A stretch of DNA of 5,316 nt. It comes from Eubacteriales bacterium. GTDB taxonomy: Bacteria > Bacillota > Clostridia > JAQUNY01. Location: assembly GCA_028717405.1 (NCBI GenBank), contig JAQUNY010000125.1:1-5316 (forward strand), in the 5' to 3' direction. Made by a program: the position numbers and the translations under genes. Below the pieces are notes generated by a model, which was not told where the DNA came from, made no database searches, and saw nothing but the letters and a program-made list of their open reading frames with translations. Shown here piece after piece: positions 1 through 5,316 of this stretch (the stretch's first letter is position 1; every line of letters begins with the position of its first letter).

Positions 1-3000
1 GTGCCGCCTCCAAACAGCTCTTTGAATACCAGTCCGAAGTGGCTGTTGATCAGCCCAAACTGCTCAGTAAACTGCTTTTTCATAATGCCGGTCATTTCGC
101 CGATTATCGCATGCAGCTTTCCGATCGAGTCCTGCATATCATCTGACTGGGCTTTCATGAAGCCATGTCTTTCCTTTATTTTAACATACTCGTCTATGGC
201 AGCCACATTTACAGGCCCAAGCTCGTCGATACCCTTCTTTATGTCGGCGATCTCCTTCTGAGCCTTTGTAATGCTTCCTATGTCTTTTTTGAACTGCAGT
301 GCATTGTTATATGTGAGCGAATACTCGTCCCAGAGCCTGTTTTGTACCTGCTCAAGCTCGGTTTCTGCTTTGGCGCTTTTCACCTCAGCCCTGGAAAGAT
401 CCTCTTTCAAAAGTATTAATTCTTCGTTTCCGGCCGCGATCAATTCGGAAATCTCTGAAAGCTCATCACTGACTACCCTTTTTTCTTCCGCCAGCCTTTC
501 AGCTTCAAGATTCCTGCCGATCCTGTTTTCCTCGCAGCTCTTCAGGGTAATGGCAAGGCCTTCGTTTTCAGATGTGATTTCAGCTATTTTGGCTTTGCTG
601 TCATGTATGCCGCTTTGTTTTTTATCGATACTGCCTTGTACAGACATTATCTCCCTGTCAATACGTTCTGTGTCTGCCCTGACAGCGTCGATATTTTCAT
701 TTACAGAGCTTACCGATATCTTGTAGTCCGTCAGTTCCCCGAAGAGAGATTCCCTGGCGTTCCTGTCAACCTTGTTCTTTTCCTGGCTCTCGTTTATGAG
801 AGCTTTGAGCTCTTCAGCTTCAGTTTCGATGGCGGCGCATTCCTTTTCAAGGCTTTCCGCTTCCTCCTCCGCCTTCTTTGTCTGAAGATCATTCTGCGAA
901 ATCTCTTCCCTGAGCATTGCCGACTTGGCCTTAAGCCTGGAAGAGGCCTCTTCATGTCTCGCAATCAGCTCTTCATGCCTTGCCGATGCGATTTCCGACT
1001 CGTGGAGTTCGCTCTTAAGCTTTTCTATCTCTTTTATAAGGAGCTGCATATTGGCGGAAAGTGCCAGCGCTTTCTTTTCCAGATCCGCATCCTGAGCCTT
1101 CATTTTTGTGATTGCTGATGAGAGCTCCTCTATCTCCCGCCCTCTGTTTAGCAGACCTGAGATCCTTTCGTTCATGCTGCCGCCGGATATGGAGCCCCCC
1201 GGGTTGAGCACCTCTCCATTCAGCGTCACTATCTTGAATGAATATTTATATTTTCTTGCCATCAATATCCCGCAGTCCATATCCGATACGACTGCGACTC
1301 TGCCGAGGAGGCTTTGGATAAGAGGATTATAGCGTTCTTCTGTTATGATGATCTCCGAAGCAGTATCCAGATACCCTTTGAAGCCTGACAGTTCCTTTTT
1401 GAATGTCTCGTCGAAAGCCTTTCCCCTTACCGAAGAGAGAGGCAGGAATGTAGCCCTCCCATAGTTGTTTTTCCTGAGAAAGTCTATTGCCTTCCTGGCA
1501 TCGTATTCATCTGATGTCACAATGTTCTGCAATGCTCCGCCAAGAGCGGCTTCAACAGCTGTTGTGTACTCCGGGCTGACGCTGATTATCCCGGCCAGGA
1601 CCCCGTGTATGCCTGATGATTCCGGGTTTTCTTTCCCGGTATATATCTTCAGTATTGCTTTGACGCTCCTGCTGTAGCCTTCGTAATTCTCTTCCATTTC
1701 CTTCAGGACCCTGTGCCTCGAAACGGCATTCTGAATGGATGCCCTGAGGTTTGACTGGTCTGCGCGGATATCTGCCAGCCTGCCTGACATTTCCCTGTTT
1801 TTCTCTGATGATCCTGCGATATCCGCCGCCTTTTGGGAGGCTTCTTTTTTTAATATCTCAAGCTGTTCCCTGATCTCTTCTTTTTTTATGTGTTCACGGT
1901 CGGCCTCATATACCGCTTCGCTTATTTCTTTTTCTATTGAAAGATTTCTTTTGAGTATCTGCTGTATGTGATTTCTTACGCTGCCCGAAGCCAGTTTTTT
2001 CTCTGAAAGCGCATCCATTTTATCCATGAGACTGTTTTTATGTGCTTCGATTTTTTTCTCGTTCTCATCGAGGAGGCGCATCATCTCATTTGCTTTTTTC
2101 TCGCATTCCGCCAGCTTTTCTGAGTACTGCGCGTGCACGCCCTGTAAATATGCCAGCTTTTTCAGTTTCCCGGCCTTTTCGGCCTCAAGGGCATTTGTTT
2201 TTGTTCCGGTCTCGTTTATCTCATTTTCAAGCCGCTCTGCGTTTTCTTCAAGGTTTTTGATTTTTTCATTATTGAGACTTATTCCCGCCTGGATCTTATC
2301 TGCTTCTTCATTCAGCAGGCTTGTGCTTTTTCTGGCTTCGTCAAGCTTTATTTCAAGCTCATTTGAATACCTGAATGCCTCCTTCTGCTTTTCAGACAGG
2401 GCTTCAAGCTTCTCCCTGGAAGCTTTTACTCCGTCGCGGATAATATCTGCGTCTTTTATATATTCCTCGATGCGCGATTTGTATCTGCTTATGTTGTCTA
2501 TATATACGTTTATTTCAAGGTCTTTGAGTTTTTCTCTGAGAGCCAGGAACTCCCTGGCTTTTTCCGACTGGATACGGAGAGGTTCCAGCTGGTTTTCCAT
2601 TTCGCTGATAACGTCATTTATCCTGAGCAGGTTCTGGCCGGTTTGTTCCAGCTTGTGTTCGGCTTCAGCCTTCCTGACCTTGTATTTCATGATGCCTGAA
2701 GCTTCTTCGAAAATAAGCCTCCTGTCTTCCGATTTACTGCTTAGTATCTCGTCTATCCTGCCCTGTCCGATAATGGAATAGCCATCCCTGCCGATGCCTG
2801 TATCCATGAAAAGGCTATTGATATCCTTCAGCCTGCAATGGGTCTTATTTATAAGGTATTCGCTCTCACCTGAGCGATATATCCTTCTGGTCACAGTTAA
2901 TTCCTCATACTCAGAGGGGAGGGCTTTGTCAGAATTGTCGAGCGTTATTGAAACTTCCGCAAATCCAAGCGGCTTTCTGTGACGAGTGCCGGTAAATATG

Positions 3001-3191
3001 ACATCATCCATCCGTGAACCCCTTAAGGTTTTGGCACTCTGCTCACCGAGCACCCATCTCACCGCGTCGGCGATGTTGCTTTTACCGCTCCCGTTGGGGC
3101 CGACAACTGATGTGATGCCCTGCTTGAATTCAAGGCGGAGTCTGTCCGCAAATGATTTGAAACCTTGTATTTCCAGATTTTTAAGATACAA
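1..3191 (-). CDS. smc: Chromosome segregation protein SMC (C-terminus cut off by the window edge)
   Basis: SMC is the ATPase subunit of the bacterial Smc-ScpAB condensin, which loops and resolves chromosomal DNA in the nucleoid. I translated the frame from 3191 to the left edge: 1063 codons with no stop. The N-terminus reads MYLKNLEIQGFKSFA, matching the family. Walker A GPNGSGKSN spans residues 31-39 (Lys37). Arg57 in KTLRGSRMDDVIF fits the arginine-finger position of Bacillus SMC, and Gln143 in GYSIIGQGRI is the Q-loop. A long charged coiled coil runs from about 170 to 500. The hinge is about 503-672, with ALGGALQNIV (Gly551-552) and GGSISGGS (665-672). The returning coil runs to about 990, then LGPVN (991-995) leads back into the head, ending in FKELFGGG. 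The ABC signature, Walker B and D-loop must lie past the edge, roughly 120 residues by comparison with the 1186-residue B. subtilis protein. The TTG start is chosen because it aligns exactly with the family N-terminus and has GGAGG 9 nt upstream. Arm lengths look canonical, and no frameshift is seen. Identification is essentially certain. Confidence 0.98.
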   Translation of the reverse strand, partial: MYLKNLEIQGFKSFADRLRLEFKQGITSVVGPNGSGKSNIADAVRWVLGEQSAKTLRGSRMDDVIFTGTRHRKPLGFAEVSITLDNSDKALPSEYEELTVTRRIYRSGESEYLINKTHCRLKDINSLFMDTGIGRDGYSIIGQGRIDEILSSKSEDRRLIFEEASGIMKYKVRKAEAEHKLEQTGQNLLRINDVISEMENQLEPLRIQSEKAREFLALREKLKDLEINVYIDNISRYKSRIEEYIKDADIIRDGVKASREKLEALSEKQKEAFRYSNELEIKLDEARKSTSLLNEEADKIQAGISLNNEKIKNLEENAERLENEINETGTKTNALEAEKAGKLKKLAYLQGVHAQYSEKLAECEKKANEMMRLLDENEKKIEAHKNSLMDKMDALSEKKLASGSVRNHIQQILKRNLSIEKEISEAVYEADREHIKKEEIREQLEILKKEASQKAADIAGSSEKNREMSGRLADIRADQSNLRASIQNAVSRHRVLKEMEENYEGYSRSVKAILKIYTGKENPESSGIHGVLAGIISVSPEYTTAVEAALGGALQNIVTSDEYDARKAIDFLRKNNYGRATFLPLSSVRGKAFDETFKKELSGFKGYLDTASEIIITEERYNPLIQSLLGRVAVVSDMDCGILMARKYKYSFKIVTLNGEVLNPGGSISGGSMNERISGLLNRGREIEELSSAITKMKAQDADLEKKALALSANMQLLIKEIEKLKSELHESEIASARHEELIARHEEASSRLKAKSAMLREEISQNDLQTKKAEEEAESLEKECAAIETEAEELKALINESQEKNKVDRNARESLFGELTDYKISVSSVNENIDAVRADTERIDREIMSVQGSIDKKQSGIHDSKAKIAEITSENEGLAITLKSCEENRIGRNLEAERLAEEKRVVSDELSEISELIAAGNEELILLKEDLSRAEVKSAKAETELEQVQNRLWDEYSLTYNNALQFKKDIGSITKAQKEIADIKKGIDELGPVNVAAIDEYVKIKERHGFMKAQSDDMQDSIGKLHAIIGEMTGIMKKQFTEQFGLINSHFGLVFKELFGGG

Positions 3192-3229
3192 CCCGGCGTT
3201 CCTCCGAATGCTGCAGCAGTAAGCATGCC
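3192..3229 (-). other. Short intergenic leader between the radical SAM gene and smc
   Basis: This 38-nt gap is the only non-coding stretch in the window. It holds the smc Shine-Dalgarno sequence and a 10-bp perfect palindrome, TGCTGCAGCA (3209-3218). I see no terminator (no GC stem with a U-run) and no convincing -35/-10 pair, so smc is probably read from the same transcript as the genes upstream. Confidence 0.6.
3201..3205 (-). promoter_or_regulatory. Ribosome binding site of smc (fixes the TTG start)
   Basis: GGAGG on the minus strand lies 9 nt upstream of the TTG at 3191-3189. No in-frame ATG, GTG or TTG lies between this site and that codon, and translation from it gives the family-typical SMC N-terminus. 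This supports the non-ATG start. It is the clearest Shine-Dalgarno sequence in the window. The two upstream junctions rely on overlapping stop/start codons instead. Confidence 0.8.
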
Positions 3230-4261
3230 TCAGGCCCTGCCGGCTGCTTCCGCCCGGAATTCGTCCCTGCCGGTCATGCTCTTGTCTGGTAATATAATAA
3301 CATTTTGAATGCCAAATTTCTTCTTTATTCGAAAAATGTTGGAGCGTTTCTGCCCCACTGCAGTGGAGAGCATCGGGGGATGGACTTTTATTTCGATATA
3401 TTGCGAGCCTTGCAGCCCGGATTTTATAATGGCTTCCGATATGCGCCTGAAGAAAAGCTCTGATTCGGCAAGCTGCCTGAAAGACGGGTGGAATGGTCCG
3501 GCTATTATTCCATGCGAAATGTTGAAATCGTCTGTCGGCTGCAGACCGACTCTGATTACCTTAATGCCGGCTTCTGAATATATTTCAAGAAGTGATGCAG
3601 CCAGGCTGACAGCCTGTTCGAGCGGATAAGGCTTGTACCTGCCGGCCTTGTATTCATCCGCCAGTTTCGATCCTTCTACCACAAGCGTCGGATATATCCT
3701 GACAAAAGAAGGCGCAAGCGCAGCAACTGCTGCCGCAGTCGCTGTATCCTTTTCAGGGGTGGAGCCCGGAAGGCCCATCATTGTCTGTATGCCAAGCTCT
3801 ATGCCGCTTTGGGAAATAATGCGCGCAGCCGAAACGACAGCGGCGGAATCATGTCCCCTGCCGCTTAGTCTCAGGACTTCGTCATCCATGCTCTGGGCGC
3901 CGATTTCAACTGTACCGACATTCATTTTGCGAAGGAATGATACAATCTCTTCTGATATGTAGTCAGGCCTTGTTGAAAGCCTTATTGAACTTATCTTGCC
4001 TTTGGAAAGATATTCTGACGCTATGCCGAGATATTCAGCCTGAAGGGAGTGTTTTATCCCTGTAAAGCTTCCGCCGTAGAATGCTATCACAATATTGCCG
4101 CTGCTGATGCCGTCATGCATCCCGGCAAGGCATGTCTCAACGAGAGCCCTCATTTTAAAGGGGTTCATGGGGCTTTCGTTTCCGGTAATTGTTCTCTGGT
4201 TGCAAAAAATACAGTCGTGGGGGCATCCCTCGTGAGGGACGAATACGGGAATGATTTTCAT
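3230..4261 (-). CDS. Elp3-like radical SAM protein without acetyltransferase domain
   Basis: This 343-residue cytoplasmic protein should bind a [4Fe-4S] cluster and S-adenosylmethionine and do radical chemistry; its substrate is not known to me. The cluster motif CPHDCIFC uses Cys13, Cys17 and Cys20 (CxxxCxxC). Further radical SAM landmarks are YGGSFTGI (62-69, SAM-binding GGE-like position), LSTRPDYI (95-102), VEIGAQSMDDEVL with GRGH (118-137), QTMMGLPG (159-166) and IYPTLVVEGSKL (189-200). These strings closely resemble the radical SAM half of Elp3, which modifies the tRNA wobble uridine. Full Elp3 is over 500 residues and ends in a GNAT acetyltransferase domain. Here the protein stops after a roughly 140-residue C-terminal region with no recognisable GNAT motif, so I do not call it elp3. 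The start overlaps the rnc stop as ATGA, with GGAG only 2 nt upstream and a better-spaced GGGAG about 12 nt upstream. Clostridia commonly carry such a gene between rnc and smc. A tRNA or rRNA modification role is inference. Confidence 0.9.
   Translation of the reverse strand: MKIIPVFVPHEGCPHDCIFCNQRTITGNESPMNPFKMRALVETCLAGMHDGISSGNIVIAFYGGSFTGIKHSLQAEYLGIASEYLSKGKISSIRLSTRPDYISEEIVSFLRKMNVGTVEIGAQSMDDEVLRLSGRGHDSAAVVSAARIISQSGIELGIQTMMGLPGSTPEKDTATAAAVAALAPSFVRIYPTLVVEGSKLADEYKAGRYKPYPLEQAVSLAASLLEIYSEAGIKVIRVGLQPTDDFNISHGIIAGPFHPSFRQLAESELFFRRISEAIIKSGLQGSQYIEIKVHPPMLSTAVGQKRSNIFRIKKKFGIQNVIILPDKSMTGRDEFRAEAAGRA
4258..4261 (-). other. ATGA stop/start overlap, rnc to radical SAM gene
   Basis: The minus strand reads ATGA here. 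TGA ends rnc and ATG starts the radical SAM gene in a different frame. Such a 4-nt overlap usually means translational coupling, so the two proteins are likely made from one transcript at linked rates. Coupling is inferred from the arrangement and not shown directly. Confidence 0.85.
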
Positions 4262-5259
4262 GACTCCGGCACGCTCCCTGCCTGGCTTCCTGCGGGATCA
4301 TCCAAGATGGCTTCCGCTTTCGTCACTATGTCTCCCGCTTCCGCGGACTTTTCCGGGATTCCTTTCGCAGCACATTCTGCATTATGCATGCTGAGGAGCG
4401 CCTGCCTTGCGGCGTTCTGTTCAGCTTCTTTTTTGGATTTTCCATCTCCCGAACCTGTTACGATGCCCTTCTCAAGTACTTCGGCATAAAAGTGTTTATC
4501 GTGTCCGGGGCCTGTTTCCCTCACTATCCTGTATTCTGCGGAAGCGTTGCCGTTTTTCTGTATAAGCTCCTGAAGCTCTGTCTTGTAATCTTTGAAGACA
4601 GGTCTGACCGAGGATGCTTCGGCATATGCAACAGGCACACACCCGCCTTCAGAAGAAAAAATATTTGCGTCACCTGATGCGCGTGAAGATGCTGAAGCCG
4701 AGGCAGCAACCACCGCAGTAGCCGGGGAATTGACCGGCCTGCCTGAAATGATGCCTTCATCAGCTGCAATAATACCAGCCCAGACATGATCTCTTATGAA
4801 TTTTTCAGCTTCTTTAAGCCCGCCATCAAGATAAATAGCCCCTATCAAGGCTTCAAAGGCATCAGAGATTATTGAGTTTTTGGCCCGTCCCCCTGACATT
4901 TCTTCTCCTTTGCCAAGGATAAGTGCACCGGGCAGACCTATCCGGTATGCACATTCCGCCAGGGCAGGTTCACAAACCGTCCTTGCCTTTATTTTTGTCA
5001 TTTCGCCCTCAGGCAATGACGGCTGTAAATTGAATAATATATTGCTGACTGCCATCCCGAGAACTGCATCACCCAGGAATTCAAGCCTTTCATTGTCTTT
5101 CTGTTTCAATCCTCCGGCTGCCGCTTCATTGGCAAATGAGCTGTGCGTAAGGGCTTTCAGCAGCAAAGCTCCGTCATGAAAACTATATCCCGCGTTTTTC
5201 TGCAGTTGCCGGGCGACCCCATCTATGCATACTTTATCGGAATTGTCTTTCCCTCTCAT
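4258..5259 (-). CDS. rnc: Ribonuclease III with extended linker and C-terminal tail
   Basis: RNase III cleaves double-stranded RNA, including rRNA precursors, as a homodimer in the cytoplasm. The catalytic domain covers about residues 15-160. It contains LTHSSFANE (37-45) and the signature ERLEFLGDAVL (57-67). The expected metal ligands are Glu60, Asp64, Asp133 and Glu136; Asp64-Asp133-Glu136 keep the spacing of E. coli D45-D114-E117. The double-stranded RNA-binding domain is about 223-291, from DYKTELQELI to the KSKKEAEQNAARQALL helix. The protein has 333 residues against the usual 220-250. The excess sits in a flexible Ala/Ser/Gly-rich linker (about 169-219) and an acidic tail after the second domain (about 293-333). 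Both active domains look intact, so it should be functional. The start overlaps the fabF stop as ATGA, with only a poorly spaced AAGG before it, so coupling to fabF translation is likely. The N-terminal length before LTHSS fits the family and supports this start. Confidence 0.97.
   Translation of the reverse strand: MRGKDNSDKVCIDGVARQLQKNAGYSFHDGALLLKALTHSSFANEAAAGGLKQKDNERLEFLGDAVLGMAVSNILFNLQPSLPEGEMTKIKARTVCEPALAECAYRIGLPGALILGKGEEMSGGRAKNSIISDAFEALIGAIYLDGGLKEAEKFIRDHVWAGIIAADEGIISGRPVNSPATAVVAASASASSRASGDANIFSSEGGCVPVAYAEASSVRPVFKDYKTELQELIQKNGNASAEYRIVRETGPGHDKHFYAEVLEKGIVTGSGDGKSKKEAEQNAARQALLSMHNAECAAKGIPEKSAEAGDIVTKAEAILDDPAGSQAGSVPES
5256..5259 (-). other. ATGA stop/start overlap, fabF to rnc
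   Basis: TGA of fabF and ATG of rnc share these four bases on the minus strand. The only Shine-Dalgarno-like bases (AAGG) lie about 1 nt from the ATG, which is too close to work well. Translation of rnc probably depends on ribosomes finishing fabF (inference). Confidence 0.85.
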
Positions 5260-5316
5260 ACCTTCGCAAGCACAAGGGTCGCGTTATGCCCTCCGAATCC
5301 CATTGAATTGGATACC
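5256..5316 (-). CDS. fabF: 3-oxoacyl-[acyl-carrier-protein] synthase II, C-terminal end only
   Basis: Only the last 19 codons and the TGA stop are inside the window; the rest lies beyond the right edge. The visible peptide VSNSMGFGGHNATLVLAKV matches the conserved C-terminus of beta-ketoacyl-ACP synthases (NSFGFGGxNATLVF), where the Gly-rich turn and Asn-Ala sit near the active site. FabF condenses malonyl-ACP with acyl-ACP to elongate fatty acids. FabB and FabF share this ending, but the position directly upstream of rnc and smc favours FabF, as in Firmicutes fatty-acid operons. The catalytic Cys-His-His triad cannot be checked here. Confidence 0.9.
   Translation of the reverse strand, partial: VSNSMGFGGHNATLVLAKV

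Noticed and set aside
1..8. The Gly-rich GGG at the left edge of smc as the ABC signature motif
   Set aside because: The context FKELFGGG is the conserved segment before the signature. The LSGGE-type signature and Walker B should come later, beyond the window.
3209..3218. 10-bp palindrome TGCTGCAGCA before smc as a possible operator or terminator
   Set aside because: It is short, has no loop when folded as a hairpin, no U-run follows, and no repeat copy is seen. A chance palindrome of this size is plausible.
1..3222. Several plus-strand open frames across the smc region, the longest about 250 codons (2026-2781), rich in Ser and Phe
   Set aside because: They are antisense to a continuous SMC frame with clear motifs. 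Their Ser/Phe/Leu-rich composition is what Lys/Glu-rich coiled-coil codons give when read backwards. No family motif is visible in them.
4524..4787. An 87-codon minus-strand frame inside rnc
   Set aside because: It overlaps the rnc linker and RNA-binding domain in another frame. It has no recognisable motif and is best explained as a shadow.
3309..5179. Plus-strand open frames opposite the radical SAM and rnc genes (for example 3309-3629, 3633-3962, 4049-4489, 4880-5179)
   Set aside because: Each lies fully inside a well-supported minus-strand gene and encodes no recognisable domain.

Overview
The window is a contiguous piece of a bacterial housekeeping operon, entirely on the minus strand. 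In transcription order (high to low coordinates) it holds the last 19 codons of fabF (5256-5316), rnc for RNase III (4258-5259), an Elp3-like radical SAM gene (3230-4261) and the first 1063 codons of smc (1-3191, running off the left edge). Nearly every base is coding. The only gap is 38 nt, between the radical SAM gene and smc, and there is no stretch over 300 bases without a gene.

The order fab genes - rnc - smc is the classical Firmicutes arrangement (acpP-fabF-rnc-smc-ftsY). A radical SAM gene inserted between rnc and smc is, from general knowledge, a Clostridia-type variant. Frequent AGG/AGA arginine and ATA isoleucine codons at moderate GC fit a clostridial or related anaerobe, but I cannot name a genus. 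On this pattern the rest of smc, and probably ftsY, should lie beyond the left edge, and acpP with other fatty-acid genes beyond the right edge.

The first three genes are tightly linked: fabF/rnc and rnc/radical SAM each overlap by the 4-nt ATGA, which suggests translational coupling. smc instead has its own strong Shine-Dalgarno sequence and a TTG start. The products serve different core tasks: fatty-acid elongation (FabF), double-stranded RNA processing (RNase III), a probable radical-SAM modification reaction with unproven substrate, and chromosome organisation (SMC). They are linked by co-expression in growing cells rather than by one pathway.

I see no mobile element, CRISPR array, RNA gene or clearly novel system. 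The points most worth a second look are an Ala/Ser-rich insertion and a C-terminal tail in RNase III, and the Elp3-like protein that lacks an acetyltransferase domain. Long open frames on the plus strand across smc are antisense shadows.
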